The notes: generated by a model from the sequence alone, not told the origin. Shown: positions 1-9,047, numbered from the stretch's first letter. The stretch is DNA of 57,714 nucleotides from Emticicia aquatilis (GCF_014644295.1 NZ_BMKK01000019.1:1-57714), one strand, 5' to 3'. Numbers and translations are program-made.

Positions 1-1740
1 ACTTTGACAGCCAATTGCTCTACTGGCACTATTCTTTGGTCGAATAATTCAACAAGCACAAGTTTGACAATTTCGGCAGTCGGGACATATTCAATTTCAG
101 CTAAATGTGTTCTGAACGGCTGTGAATCTGACCCAAGTTCGGCTACGAGTTTAGAAATCAAAGATAAACCAACAGTGCCGACTATTACACCACCAACTAA
201 TACGGTAGTTTGCTCGCCAAATTCGCTGACTTTAACAGCCAATTGTACCACTGGAACTATTCTTTGGTCGAATAATTCAACAAGCACAAGTTTGACAATT
301 TCGGCAGTCGGGACATATTCCATTTCAGCTAAATGTGTTTTGAACGGCTGTGAATCTGACCTAAGTTCGGCTACGAGTTTAGAAATCAAAGATAAACCAA
401 CAGTGCCGACTATTACACCACCAACTAATACGGTAGTTTGCTCGCCAAATACGCTGACTTTAACAGCCAATTGTACCATTGGAACTATTCTTTGGTCGAA
501 TAATTCAGCAAGCACAAGTTTGACAATTTCGGCAGTCGGGACGTATTCCATTTCAGCTAAATGTGTTCTGAACGGCTGCGAATCTAACCCAAGTTCGGCT
601 ACGAGTTTAGAAATCAAAGCACTACCAAATATTACTGCCATCAATACTGGACCTTACACTGTTGGGCAAAGTATTAGCTTAATTGGGAATGGAGGTGGAA
701 CTTACAGTTGGACTGGCCCAAATAATTTCAGTAGTACACTAAGCACACCAATTATAACAAATATTCTTTCAGCTAATGGAGGTATTTATACCCTCACTGT
801 AGTAGGAGTAAATGGTTGTTCGACAGTAGCAACGACAAATGTTGTGGTCAGTGGCGTTGACCCATGCGACCTAAATCGAATAGTTGATTATTGGTATGTA
901 AAAGCAGGAAATCCACACCTACCATTGTTCAATCTGACTGATGGTATGACTATCAACCAAATTCCAGAACAGGTTTCGGTTTTGGTTACACCTTCATTAT
1001 GTTCGTCGGTAACTATTGAGAGTTTTGAGATGAATATACAAGGACCAGAACTGAATTGGAATATCCTCCAAAATGTATCCCCTAATGCGTTGTTTGATAA
1101 TATAGGTACAGATATTTGGGGGAGACACTTCAAACCGGGTAATTATACCTTGACTATAACGGGCTACGCTCAAGACAATAAAGGAGGAGGTATTACATAC
1201 GGACCAAAAGTTATAAGATTTACTGTTGTGGGTAATTTAGCAACTATCAATGCTCCAACACTTTCAAAAACTGCCATTTGTGCAGGTAGTTCTGTTGATG
1301 TAAGTTTTAACATTTCTGGAACATTCAATATCGGTAATGAATTTCGAGTAGAGTTATCTGATTCTTCGGGTAGTTTTGCTACTCCAGTCTTGATAGGAAC
1401 AACCAACGGTGTTGGCACTCTGAGTTGTGCAATTCCACAAAGTACACTCGAAGGAACTAAGTATTTGATAAGAATATCATCCTCAAATCAGGTAGTAGTG
1501 AGTAATCCAGCGATAAGCCAAGTTACGATTCATCCTTATAGCTATAATTTGGTAAGCCCTACAAATAACTTGACAGATTCTAAAATCAAACAAGCAGTTG
1601 CGAGCATTAATGCCAGTAACAAAGTAATTTCACCTGCAAGCGTAACTTACCAAGCAGGTAAAGCAATCATTCTGAATGCTGGTTTTGAAGCAAATGCGGG
1701 TACTGTTTTCAAGGCAGAGATAAAAAGTTGTGATAATTAA
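1..1740 (+). CDS. Secreted Ig-like repeat protein, C-terminal part (5' end outside window)
   Basis: The reading frame is open from the first base, so the gene starts upstream. The visible 579 residues contain three near-identical repeats of about 80 residues (each with NTVVCSPN, TILWSNN and GTYSISAKC), then a PKD/Ig-like domain with YSWTGPNNF. A region of about 130 residues (GVDPC to ITYGP) follows, and the end carries the motifs ASNKV, YQAGKAI, GFEANAGTVF. That end matches the 3-coathanger stack found at the C-terminus of many Bacteroidota surface proteins. The last 380 or so residues are paralogous to the end of the 1,979-residue protein at 34716-40655. Probable role: exported surface or adhesion protein; the substrate or partner is unknown. 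The repeats are nearly identical at DNA level, so copy number may vary between strains. Confidence 0.85.
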   Translation, partial: TLTANCSTGTILWSNNSTSTSLTISAVGTYSISAKCVLNGCESDPSSATSLEIKDKPTVPTITPPTNTVVCSPNSLTLTANCTTGTILWSNNSTSTSLTISAVGTYSISAKCVLNGCESDLSSATSLEIKDKPTVPTITPPTNTVVCSPNTLTLTANCTIGTILWSNNSASTSLTISAVGTYSISAKCVLNGCESNPSSATSLEIKALPNITAINTGPYTVGQSISLIGNGGGTYSWTGPNNFSSTLSTPIITNILSANGGIYTLTVVGVNGCSTVATTNVVVSGVDPCDLNRIVDYWYVKAGNPHLPLFNLTDGMTINQIPEQVSVLVTPSLCSSVTIESFEMNIQGPELNWNILQNVSPNALFDNIGTDIWGRHFKPGNYTLTITGYAQDNKGGGITYGPKVIRFTVVGNLATINAPTLSKTAICAGSSVDVSFNISGTFNIGNEFRVELSDSSGSFATPVLIGTTNGVGTLSCAIPQSTLEGTKYLIRISSSNQVVVSNPAISQVTIHPYSYNLVSPTNNLTDSKIKQAVASINASNKVISPASVTYQAGKAIILNAGFEANAGTVFKAEIKSCDN

Positions 1741-1756
1741 CTTTTTGAGGAATAAA

Positions 1757-1800
1757 ACAAAAACCCTTCATTTCATAAAGATTTGAAGGGTTTTGTTTTT
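1757..1800 (+). terminator. Hairpin terminator after the repeat protein
   Basis: AAACCCTTCA (1761-1770) pairs with TGAAGGGTTT (1784-1793) and is followed by a T-rich run. It lies 20 bp past the stop codon of the upstream gene and just before thyA. Confidence 0.7.
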
Positions 1801-1826
1801 TGCATGGAAAAAGCATCTTTATCTAT

Positions 1827-1834
1827 TATCTTTG
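1827..1834 (+). promoter_or_regulatory. Putative thyA -7 element
   Basis: TATCTTTG fits the Bacteroidota -7 consensus TAnnTTTG. A TTTTTTG lies upstream with a slightly long spacer. Transcription would begin near 1841, which supports the thyA start at 1864 and argues against an in-frame upstream start at 1783. Confidence 0.45.
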
Positions 1835-1863
1835 CAAAAAAACTCCAAGATTATTACGATAAA

Positions 1864-2658
1864 ATGAAGCAATACCACGATTTATTAAAGCATATTCTCG
1901 AAAACGGCACAAAAAAAACTGACCGAACAGGTACGGGTACTATTAGTGTATTCGGTTACCAAATGCGGTTCAATCTGCAAGAGGGTTTTCCGCTCGTTAC
2001 GACCAAAAAAGTACACACCAAATCTATCATTCATGAGCTACTTTGGTTTATTAAAGGAGAAACAAATATTGCTTATTTGAAAGAAAATGGCGTTTCGATT
2101 TGGGACGAATGGGCCGACGAAAACGGTGATTTAGGGCCAGTTTATGGCAAACAATGGCGTAGTTGGGAAGCTCCAAATGGCCAAGTGATTGACCAATTGA
2201 AAGATGTGTTAAATCAACTAAAAAAATCGCCAGATTCACGCCGAATCATCGTTTCTGCTTGGAATGTGGGCGAATTATCGCAAATGGCATTGATGCCTTG
2301 CCATGCGTTTTTCCAGTTCTATGTGGCTGATAATAAGCTTTCTTGCCAATTATACCAACGCAGTGCTGATGTATTTTTGGGGGTTCCGTTCAATATTGCG
2401 TCTTATGCACTTTTCACGATGATGGTTGCTCAAGAATGCGGCCTCGAAGCACATGAGTTTATTTGGACAGGTGGTGACACTCACATTTATCTAAACCATT
2501 TGGAGCAAGTAGAAAAACAACTTTCTCGTGAACCACGTAAACTACCAAAAATGACTTTAAACCCAGAAGTAAAAAGCATTTTTGATTTTAAATTTGAAGA
2601 TTTTACTCTCTCAGACTACGACCCATATCCAGCTATAAAAGCCCCAGTAGCTATATAA
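1864..2658 (+). CDS. thyA: Thymidylate synthase
   Basis: Converts dUMP to dTMP with methylenetetrahydrofolate as methyl donor, in the cytoplasm. The chosen start ([10 protein letters not shown]) gives 264 residues, the same length as E. coli ThyA; the frame is open further upstream, but that part overlaps the terminator and the likely promoter. Visible signatures: the substrate-loop region TDRTGTGT, the nucleophile in [12 protein letters not shown] (Cys146), the phosphate-binding SRR (DSRRIIV), and [10 protein letters not shown] near the C-terminus. It stands alone, flanked by terminators; no folA follows within the window. The assignment is secure. Confidence 0.97.
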   Translation: MKQYHDLLKHILENGTKKTDRTGTGTISVFGYQMRFNLQEGFPLVTTKKVHTKSIIHELLWFIKGETNIAYLKENGVSIWDEWADENGDLGPVYGKQWRSWEAPNGQVIDQLKDVLNQLKKSPDSRRIIVSAWNVGELSQMALMPCHAFFQFYVADNKLSCQLYQRSADVFLGVPFNIASYALFTMMVAQECGLEAHEFIWTGGDTHIYLNHLEQVEKQLSREPRKLPKMTLNPEVKSIFDFKFEDFTLSDYDPYPAIKAPVAI

Positions 2659-2661
2659 TAA

Positions 2662-2692
2662 ATTAGAGCCGTTGCAAATGCAGCGGCTCTAA
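2662..2692 (+). terminator. Palindromic terminator-like element after thyA
   Basis: An inverted repeat with arms beginning TTAGAGCCGTTGCA and ending TGCAGCGGCTCTAA (one mismatch), directly after thyA and before the converging small gene at 2754. Its core AGAGCCGTTGCA recurs as a perfect palindrome at 11245-11268, so this is a dispersed repeat family in this genome. Confidence 0.65.
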
Positions 2693-2753
2693 TATTTACA
2701 AAGGTTTTTAGTGTTGACGAAGTTTGTCTGGGTTTTGCTGACAACTCTCCATA

Positions 2754-3158
2754 TTATTTACGGTCACCTGCCAAAGCAATTCCACGTAAAGATTGAGTAG
2801 TGATTACAAAATCTTTTTTCAATTTCTCAGTACCTAATTCTACTACGAAAGTATATTCGCCATCAACCAAGTTCGACAAATCAAATGCTTTTACATATTG
2901 AGTATCGTTTGATGGATAATCGTAGAAAAACAAGTTATTTTCTTTGTCAACCAAAGAGATTTTAGTTTTTTGTTTTGAAGGGTTTTCAAAAGCTAATTTG
3001 AAACGTAAATTTCCTAAGTCTTGTACGCTCAATGTGCTTTTTTCAGTCGATGCAACTTTACCAGCTGCTTTCGTTTGAGCCATTCCTTCTGTTGTAGCAG
3101 TTGCTAATGTGAATACTACTGCTAATGCCTTGATGATATTTTTAGTGTTCTTGTTCAT
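2754..3158 (-). CDS. Small secreted beta-sandwich-like protein, paralog A
   Basis: 134 residues. The N-terminus MNKNTKNIIKALAVVFTLA continues to TEGMAQ, a plausible Sec signal peptide cut after AQ. The mature part of about 105 residues has the pattern LRFKLAFENP, KTKISLVDKENN, FDLSNLVDGEYTFVVELG, KLKKDF, which suggests a small Ig-like or DUF3244-like beta-sandwich. It is a clear paralog of the next gene upstream on the same strand (3211-3648), 52 bp away, so the pair arose by tandem duplication and may be co-transcribed. No function is recognised; it is probably periplasmic or surface-located. Confidence 0.75.
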   Translation of the reverse strand: MNKNTKNIIKALAVVFTLATATTEGMAQTKAAGKVASTEKSTLSVQDLGNLRFKLAFENPSKQKTKISLVDKENNLFFYDYPSNDTQYVKAFDLSNLVDGEYTFVVELGTEKLKKDFVITTQSLRGIALAGDRK

Positions 3159-3210
3159 TGTCTTAATTGTTTAAAGTCTGTTTGTTAATAAAAATGTGAA
3201 TTTTGAAAAA

Positions 3211-3648
3211 TTAATTGTTGCTCGCTAAAGAAACTCCTCTAAGAGTTTTGGTTGTGATAGCGAAATCTTTTTTCAATTTTTCTTTACCTGTTTCTACTAC
3301 GAAACTATATTCACCGTCAGTCAAGTTAGAAAGGTTAAAAGCTCTAACGTATTGAGTATTACCGTATGTGTACTCATCGAAAAGTACATTGTTTTCTTTA
3401 TCGAGTAAATATATTTTCGTTTTTTGTCGCAAAGGGTTTTCAAAAGCTAACTTAAAGCGAAGACTCCCCATGTCTTGAACGCTCAAATTTGTAACTGTAG
3501 CCGTTGAACTTGTTTTTCCTGCGGCAGGCGTTCCTGAAGCAGATTTCGCTTGTGCCATTCCTTCTGTGGCTGTTACCGAGACAATCGCTGCGGCAAGGGC
3601 CAATACTAATGCAGATTTCTTCATAATTTTCTTTGTCTGTGTTTTCAT
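3211..3648 (-). CDS. Small secreted beta-sandwich-like protein, paralog B
   Basis: 145 residues. The signal peptide reads to TEGMAQ; a second in-frame Met (MKKSALVLAL, 3624) could be the real start. A short linker rich in Ala, Ser and Thr (about residues 34-50) separates the signal from a domain nearly matching paralog A: SVQDMGSLRFKLAFENP, KTKIYLLDKENN, FNLSNLTDGEYSFVVETG. No function is recognised. As the upstream member of the pair it probably carries the promoter, in the AT-rich stretch above 3650. Confidence 0.75.
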   Translation of the reverse strand: MKTQTKKIMKKSALVLALAAAIVSVTATEGMAQAKSASGTPAAGKTSSTATVTNLSVQDMGSLRFKLAFENPLRQKTKIYLLDKENNVLFDEYTYGNTQYVRAFNLSNLTDGEYSFVVETGKEKLKKDFAITTKTLRGVSLASNN

Positions 3649-4171
3649 TGGAGTAAGATTTTTAAAAAGTTAAAACTAAAAAAAGTCATATCAATTATTT
3701 ATCTCCGTCGAAAACCTTTGTGTTACAAATGTATGTAAGTATTTGAACACAAGTCAATTAAGAAATCGTTAATTTCTGAAAGTTGTTTTAAAATTATAGC
3801 AGAATATTAGAATATTACAACGTTTTTCGGAATACTTCAAGAGAAAATTTGAATAATCCTATTAAATTAATAGACTAAATAGCAGTCAAAATATCACTTT
3901 TTTGAGTCAGTTTGCAATACTTCCTTATAATAGTACAAAAACCGATTTTTTGACCGTTTTTACTCATTTTTGCCAAATATTCTTTTTCAAAGATTATGTA
4001 GAACTATATTTTTAAAATATTTTAATAAATAATATTGTAGAACAATTTTCTAAATTGTATCCCGCCATCACAATTTAGAAAATTGTGATGGCGATACCGT
4101 TTATGTAAATACTTATGTAGAAATTTAAAAAAAATCGTAAATCGTCGTTGAAAAAATCGTCAATCGTTAAA
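3649..4171. other. 523-bp AT-rich intergenic region between divergent genes
   Basis: It separates the minus-strand secreted-protein pair from the plus-strand ABC operon and should hold both promoters. I see no convincing gene. The only clear structure is the nested inverted repeats at 4042-4093, described separately. Confidence 0.6.
4042..4093 (+). repeat. Pair of inverted repeats upstream of the ABC operon
   Basis: CGCCATCACAATTT (4063-4076) and AAATTGTGATGGCG (4080-4093) form a perfect 14-bp stem with a 3-nt loop. Just upstream, ACAATTTTCTAAATTGT (4042-4058) is itself an imperfect palindrome and matches the reverse complement of the loop end of the first. The two could form alternative hairpins in the leader of the ABC operon (start 4172) or act as an operator or terminator. 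There is no T-run after the large stem. Confidence 0.6.
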
Positions 4172-4801
4172 ATGCTTAAGGTAAAAAACTTTTCAAAAAG
4201 CTATAATAACCACACAATAGTTGCGGTTGAAAACTTAGAAATCCCCGAAGGAATTCATTGGTTCAAGGGTATCAACGGGTCAGGAAAATCAACTTTCTTT
4301 CGTTCGGTAGCAGGAATTATTCCTTTCGATGGCGAAATTTCATGGAATAATCTCGACATCCGAAAAGATGCAGTTGACTACCGAATGCAAGTAAACATGA
4401 GCGAAGCAGACCCGCTCTACCCCGATTATTTGTCGGGATACGATTTATTAACTTTCATTGCTGAAGCAAAAAAAGCCGACGCTTCGCAACTCAAACAACT
4501 CACCGAAGTTTTGGGAGTAGATGTTTACTGGAAATCGGCCATCGGCACTTATTCGAGTGGAATGCTCAAAAAAATCTCATTATTGAGTTCATTTCTCGGA
4601 AAACCCAGCTTAATCATGCTCGATGAACCCCTCATTACGATTGATAACCGCTCAGTGCAAATTGTCTATGAACTCGTAAAAGAATATGCCGAAAAACAAG
4701 GAGTTAGTTTCCTGCTTTCTTCGCATCAAGACTTCCGATTTGAGAAATTGGCTATCAAGAATATGTATTTGGTTCAAAATCAAACCATTACGCAATTATG
4801 A
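4172..4801 (+). CDS. ABC transporter ATP-binding protein
   Basis: 209 residues; cytoplasmic ATPase driving the membrane partner encoded next. Walker A GINGSGKST, signature YSSGMLKK (a variant of LSGGQ), Walker B LIMLDEP and switch LLSSHQD are all present. The start chosen is ATG 4172 (MLKVKNFSKSYNN), where homology to the family begins; an in-frame TTG at 4148 is less likely. The stop overlaps the next start by 4 bp (ATGA), showing translational coupling. The small size and a partner without a binding protein suggest an exporter. The substrate cannot be told. Confidence 0.92.
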   Translation: MLKVKNFSKSYNNHTIVAVENLEIPEGIHWFKGINGSGKSTFFRSVAGIIPFDGEISWNNLDIRKDAVDYRMQVNMSEADPLYPDYLSGYDLLTFIAEAKKADASQLKQLTEVLGVDVYWKSAIGTYSSGMLKKISLLSSFLGKPSLIMLDEPLITIDNRSVQIVYELVKEYAEKQGVSFLLSSHQDFRFEKLAIKNMYLVQNQTITQL

Positions 4802-5895
4802 AGACCATTTCTCGCATACTCAGTCTGACGATTACGAAAGAATATTATCGCCAAAATGCGGTATTCATATTTGCCGTAATGATGTTTACTTTTGGTTTCC
4901 TGCGTTCAAGCGAGCATATCACTATTATCAAATTGGTGTTAAAACTACCTTCGATGCTCGCTCTAACATTCTTGGTTTGGGCTTTACATACCGCCAAAGT
5001 CATGCTTTTCGCTCTCAGAATGTTTGAGGCTAAATCCAACGAATTTCTTTATAATATCAGGCTATTTTCAGCACCCAAACGCTATCTGGCTTTAGGTTTG
5101 ATGCAATTCAATCTTATTCAACTAACTTTTCTGTATTCGCTATGGATGATAAAAATCGGTATTGAAGAAAAGCAATTCTTAGCCACACTAAGCATTATTT
5201 GCTTTAATATCATATTTATATTAGTAGGAATCATCGTTTACGAATATCGCCTCAAGCACCCAAATGTTGTTCGAGCTTCTCCAAAACCTATTCAAAATTT
5301 ACTCAGTCGCTTTAAAACTCCATCTTATCTTTTTTTTATCAGATATTTATTTGCCAAACAGCCAGTACTATTATTATTAAGTAAACTTTTTACGTGCTTC
5401 ATGCTCATTGGCGTATGTGGCCTCTACCCTACTGACACTTATGACGAACGCCTTTTGGCTCTTGGTGGACTCTTTGCAGCGGCAGGACACACCGTTTTTT
5501 GTCAACAGTTTTTCTATTACGAAAACCAGTTTTTGTCATTGAGTCGTAATCTGCCACTAAGTACACAACAGCGAATTTTGGGTTACTTACTCACCTATTC
5601 TTTGCTACTTATTCCCGAATTGATTGTTTTGCTGCGTAACCTACCCGATGGCGTGAGTTATCTTTTTGCTTTGCAACTCATTATTTTTATTCTTTCGATG
5701 ATATTTCTCAACCATCATACGCAGTATATCGATAATGTATCAAACGACGCTTACTTACAGCGGTTGTTTTTTGCAGGAATTCTGTTCTTACTATTGATAA
5801 TGTTCAAAATTCCAGTAATTTTGATGGCATTAGTCAATTTCTCACTGGCTATTTTCGTTTTCCACAAAAACTATTACGAAAGCCAGTCTTCATAA
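4798..5895 (+). CDS. ABC transporter membrane protein
   Basis: 365 residues, rich in hydrophobic segments (about eight or more), for example AVFIFAVMMFTFGF, LIQLTFLYSLWMI and IICFNIIFILVGIIVY. It overlaps the ATPase gene by 4 bp, so it is the permease of the same exporter. No sequence family more specific than ABC-2-like or unassigned Bacteroidota ABC permease is visible. It is followed after 11 bp by the thioredoxin-like gene at 5907, so the three may form one operon. Confidence 0.8.
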   Translation: MKTISRILSLTITKEYYRQNAVFIFAVMMFTFGFLRSSEHITIIKLVLKLPSMLALTFLVWALHTAKVMLFALRMFEAKSNEFLYNIRLFSAPKRYLALGLMQFNLIQLTFLYSLWMIKIGIEEKQFLATLSIICFNIIFILVGIIVYEYRLKHPNVVRASPKPIQNLLSRFKTPSYLFFIRYLFAKQPVLLLLSKLFTCFMLIGVCGLYPTDTYDERLLALGGLFAAAGHTVFCQQFFYYENQFLSLSRNLPLSTQQRILGYLLTYSLLLIPELIVLLRNLPDGVSYLFALQLIIFILSMIFLNHHTQYIDNVSNDAYLQRLFFAGILFLLLIMFKIPVILMALVNFSLAIFVFHKNYYESQSS

Positions 5896-5906
5896 ATCAA
5901 ATAGCT

Positions 5907-7298
5907 ATGATTCGCTTCTTTTTTCTGTTTGCTCTTTTATCAAATTTTTGTTCAGCTCAAGGGGTATTCAAACTCTCAGGCGAAGTACAAAACCCTACTG
6001 AAAGAAAAGTTCTAATTACGCTTTACCGAGACTGGGTTGGCGACGAAGAAGAATACGAAATCAAACTCAACGATAAAAACCAGTTTAGTTTTAGCACAAG
6101 CCTCAATCATGTAGCCTACATTGATTTTTATTACGCCGACCAAGGTTTTCATTATTGGATTATCGAGCCAGAAGATGACATTTCGATGAAGTTTACTCCA
6201 AAAAACTTTTGGCCGTCGTTGAAATTTACGGGAATGGGGTCGGATAAACTCAACTATTACGTAAAGCAACGAGAAAAATTTGAAGAAAAACGAGATTTTG
6301 AGAAAGAAGCTGATGCCCTCAGCAAAGCCCCGCAAGAACAATATTTTGATTTTTTGGACAATGAACAACAGGCACAAATAGAGTTTTTGGAGAAAACCCC
6401 TTATCTTTCCGACAACTTCATTCAATCTCGGAAGGCCGATATTATTGGTACGCTGCAAAACTACAAAGTAAATTTTTTGTCGGGAAGCAAGTACGGTTCT
6501 TGGACAGAAGAAAAAGTAAAGAGTTCGTTAAAAATAGAAGAACTCCCCGACTCTGTGCAGGCACATTCGCTCGAATACGGCAATATGTTTCAGAACCTCA
6601 TGGATTTGTTTGTGGCAAAATCAGCGGTCAGAAAACGTAAAGATTTGACCGAACTTGAAGAAATTAACCTCATCAAATCATCGTATTCTCGTACTTATTT
6701 TTCTTTTCAATTGATAGAAAGAGTTACGGCCTTCAAACTCAAAAACATGATTGAGGCTGAAAATATTACGCCAAAAATACAGGCAATGGTCGATGATTTT
6801 CTGGCAACGGCTACGAGCCGAGACTACAAAAATTATCTTTCTAAAAAGGTGAGTTTCTCCAAAACGCTTGCCAAAGGCTCGCCCGCCAAACCATTCAAGC
6901 TAAAAGATATTGATGGTAAAGAAGTTTCGCTCAAAGATTTTCTTGGTAAGACAGTCTATCTCGATTTTTGGGCAAGTTGGTGCGGGCCGTGTATTTATGA
7001 CATGAAATTTATGGAAATCGTAAAAGCAAAATTTCAAGATGAGGTAGTTTTCATTCAAATTTCACTCGATAGTGATGCAGAATGGCGTGAAGCGATAAAA
7101 ATGTACGATGTGAAAGGAATCAACCTCAGAGCTGATGAAAATAGCACGATTACTAAAAACTACGGCGTTACGGGCATTCCCGCCTACTATTTAATTGATA
7201 AAAAAGGAAACTTCGCAGTTTCTCAAGTAAGCGACCCCAGCAATGACGAAGGTCAAGAATTAATCAGACAAATTGAGGAGGTTTTACAGAGGAAGTAA
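5907..7298 (+). CDS. DUF4369/TlpA-like thiol-disulfide oxidoreductase
   Basis: 463 residues. Signal peptide MIRFFFLFALLSNFCSAQ; residues about 20-115 form a beta-rich DUF4369-like domain (FKLSGEVQNP); a charged helical region sits in the middle; residues about 325-463 are a thioredoxin fold with DFWASWCGPC, the CxxC redox site, and the cis-Pro region GIPAYYLID. It is a periplasmic thiol reductase or isomerase of the TlpA/ResA type common in Bacteroidota. The gene starts 11 bp after the ABC permease, and an upstream hydrophobic start fits export. The partner protein is unknown. It converges with the PIN toxin gene, whose stop is 5 bp away. Confidence 0.9.
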   Translation: MIRFFFLFALLSNFCSAQGVFKLSGEVQNPTERKVLITLYRDWVGDEEEYEIKLNDKNQFSFSTSLNHVAYIDFYYADQGFHYWIIEPEDDISMKFTPKNFWPSLKFTGMGSDKLNYYVKQREKFEEKRDFEKEADALSKAPQEQYFDFLDNEQQAQIEFLEKTPYLSDNFIQSRKADIIGTLQNYKVNFLSGSKYGSWTEEKVKSSLKIEELPDSVQAHSLEYGNMFQNLMDLFVAKSAVRKRKDLTELEEINLIKSSYSRTYFSFQLIERVTAFKLKNMIEAENITPKIQAMVDDFLATATSRDYKNYLSKKVSFSKTLAKGSPAKPFKLKDIDGKEVSLKDFLGKTVYLDFWASWCGPCIYDMKFMEIVKAKFQDEVVFIQISLDSDAEWREAIKMYDVKGINLRADENSTITKNYGVTGIPAYYLIDKKGNFAVSQVSDPSNDEGQELIRQIEEVLQRK

Positions 7299-7303
7299 AT
7301 CAC

Positions 7304-7711
7304 CTACTTATTAAGAATCTGCTTAAATTCATTCAACTTTACCACGTTTAAAGGAGGGAAATCTATTTTCTTGAAAACGTCAAAATGTTTATCGTTAGAA
7401 ACTAAATAATGAGCATTGGTAGAAATAGCAAGGTCAGAAAATTTATTATCGTCTGGGTCATTGATAATCAACCCTAAACGAAAATATGGAACAGCTAATT
7501 CAGTATTTGGCGAGGTAAGTAGAATTTTTAGGACTACATCTGCGGTTTCTGGGCTATAAAATTCGCTTAGTTTTTCTTCATACTCTTGCAAAATTTCAGT
7601 ACTGACAACCCAAGTAAATTCCTTATTTCTGAACGCCAAGTAAAGCCAAAAATAGTCACCATTAGCTGGGATAGAGGCAATCAAGCAATTTGTATCAATA
7701 ACTACCCGCAT
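7304..7711 (-). CDS. PIN-domain toxin of a toxin-antitoxin pair
   Basis: 135 residues, the usual size for a COG1569-type PIN ribonuclease toxin. Acidic metal-binding residues are in place: Asp6 in VVIDTNCLI, a Glu in STEILQEYEE, the aspartates in INDPDDNKFSDLAI, and Asp in LVSNDKHF. PIN toxins cut RNA, often tRNA or mRNA. It overlaps the upstream small gene by one base (7711), typical of antitoxin-toxin order. Confidence 0.88.
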   Translation of the reverse strand: MRVVIDTNCLIASIPANGDYFWLYLAFRNKEFTWVVSTEILQEYEEKLSEFYSPETADVVLKILLTSPNTELAVPYFRLGLIINDPDDNKFSDLAISTNAHYLVSNDKHFDVFKKIDFPPLNVVKLNEFKQILNK

Positions 7712-7929
7712 TATTTAGTACGTTGGCTATTATTCAACACATTTTCAAAGTCTTCTTTTGTGTATCCTTTATGATTAATGGCATGTTGTACTTCTTTTTG
7801 AAGCAAATTATCATAATACTTCAAAAGTATTTCATTGATTTCAGCTTGTTCAGTTTCAGACATTTTCCTACTAAACAGCTTCAATAGATTCAACTGAACA
7901 TCATTTAAACTTTGGGCAGAAACACTCAT
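7711..7929 (-). CDS. Antitoxin partner of the PIN toxin
   Basis: 72 residues, helical and charged, preceding and overlapping the PIN toxin gene. The N-terminal half (NDVQLNLLKLFSRKM) resembles short Bacteroidota antitoxins found with COG1569 PIN toxins; the C-terminal half (KGYTKEDFENVLN) is likely the toxin-wrapping part. The assignment rests on context and size. It probably represses its own promoter, whose -7 box lies 21 bp upstream. Confidence 0.75.
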   Translation of the reverse strand: MSVSAQSLNDVQLNLLKLFSRKMSETEQAEINEILLKYYDNLLQKEVQHAINHKGYTKEDFENVLNNSQRTK

Positions 7930-7949
7930 GGTACATTAGTTTTATAAAT

Positions 7950-7957
7950 CAAATATA
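7950..7957 (-). promoter_or_regulatory. Putative -7 box of the toxin-antitoxin operon
   Basis: On the minus strand this reads TATATTTG, matching TAnnTTTG. It would give a leader of about 14 nt before the antitoxin start at 7929. Confidence 0.45.
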
Positions 7958-8033
7958 TGTAAATTTATTTTATCTTTATATATGACATTTAAATAACAAT
8001 CATTCTATCATTAAGAATTAGCCTCTTTAATAA

Positions 8034-8480
8034 TTATGACGTTGCTTTTTTGTTTAACGTCTCTATTATGACTCCTCCGTGATGTAAAACTTTCACACAA
8101 TCATTGATAATAACAATATAGTCAGATGGTTGCATAAATGCACAGTCAAACTCTCCCTCGTACCATCTCACAAATTCATTAAAATGATTGATGTTGAAAG
8201 CAAAACTCATTTGTCTTTTTAGGCCTTCATCTGTAAGCAATAATATTTGAGTATCCTTTATGTTTTGGAACATCAAATCAAAAAAGTTATTTTCATCCCA
8301 AGAGTCTATTCCAAACTCAAAACTTTCCCAATCTGGAATTTGAGTAATGATAAAATCATTTTCTGGGATAGTAGAAAAAATTACATCAGGATTTACCAAA
8401 GCACGTTTGTCAATATCTTTCAAATGAAGTAAACTACTTACCGAATCAGTGAAATTTTGAATAGACAATACTTTTACCAT
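8034..8480 (-). CDS. Uncharacterised cytoplasmic protein
   Basis: 148 residues with no signal peptide or membrane segment. It begins MVKVLSIQNFTDSVSSLLHL and contains the conserved-looking IPDWESFEFGIDSWDENNFFDL and FVRWYEGEFDCAFMQPSDY. I do not recognise the family. Composition and codon use look like a normal gene. It is transcribed away from the thioredoxin-like gene at 8520, sharing a 39-bp divergent promoter region. Confidence 0.65.
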   Translation of the reverse strand: MVKVLSIQNFTDSVSSLLHLKDIDKRALVNPDVIFSTIPENDFIITQIPDWESFEFGIDSWDENNFFDLMFQNIKDTQILLLTDEGLKRQMSFAFNINHFNEFVRWYEGEFDCAFMQPSDYIVIINDCVKVLHHGGVIIETLNKKATS

Positions 8481-8484
8481 ATAT

Positions 8485-8492
8485 TAGCTTTG
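8485..8492 (+). promoter_or_regulatory. Putative -7 box for the TlpA-like gene at 8520
   Basis: TAGCTTTG fits TAnnTTTG. Transcription would start near 8499, supporting translation from ATG 8520 and not from an upstream in-frame codon at 8457. Confidence 0.45.
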
Positions 8493-8519
8493 TTTTTATC
8501 AAAAATAATAAATTTAATA

Positions 8520-9047
8520 ATGTCAAAATACCTTATTTTATTCCTACTCAGCCTACTATCATTCAAAACTTTCGCTCAAGAAGAAAACCCTTACGAAGCC
8601 TATAAAGTAAAATGGATTGGCAAACCTGCACCCGATTTTAAGTATAAAGATATTAGCGGAAAAGAGTTTTTCTTATCCGACCTCAAAGGAAAAGTTGTCT
8701 TAATGAATTGTTGGTTCATTAACTGCTCTGGTTGCAGAATCGAATACCCTGGCTTACAGAATCTAAAAAACAGACTCGAAAAACAACACAAAGCAGACCA
8801 AATTGTGCTACTCTCGCTGGCTCTCGATTCTAAAGAACAATTACAAGAATACTTAAAGAAAATGCCGCTTAATTTCTTTCACATGGCCGATGCGGGCGAA
8901 ATCACGCAAGGTATTTATGGGGCTTTGGGTTTCCCAACAAACCTAATTATTGACAAAAATGGTATTATTCGACACATAAAACTCGGCGGTTCTCCCCAAT
9001 CAGCCGATGATATTGAATATGAGATGTTGCAATTATTGAAGAAATAG
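8520..9047 (+). CDS. TlpA/ResA-like periplasmic thioredoxin-fold protein
   Basis: 175 residues from ATG 8520 (MSKYLILFLLSLLSFKTFAQ), which gives a clean signal peptide cut after AQ. It has a single thioredoxin fold: GKPAPDFKYKDISG, the active site NCWFINCSGC (CSGC, an unusual CxxC pair) and the cis-Pro loop GFPTNLIIDKNG. It is likely a periplasmic thiol-disulfide oxidoreductase. It is monocistronic, with no terminator evident before the PspA operon 200 bp downstream. Confidence 0.88.
   Translation: MSKYLILFLLSLLSFKTFAQEENPYEAYKVKWIGKPAPDFKYKDISGKEFFLSDLKGKVVLMNCWFINCSGCRIEYPGLQNLKNRLEKQHKADQIVLLSLALDSKEQLQEYLKKMPLNFFHMADAGEITQGIYGALGFPTNLIIDKNGIIRHIKLGGSPQSADDIEYEMLQLLKK

Noticed and set aside
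888-1418. Antisense frames inside the repeat proteins (for example 888-1133, 1170-1418, 26445-26831, 39847-40383)
   Set aside because: Low-complexity repeats on the coding strand produce long shadow frames; none has a start context or a recognisable domain.
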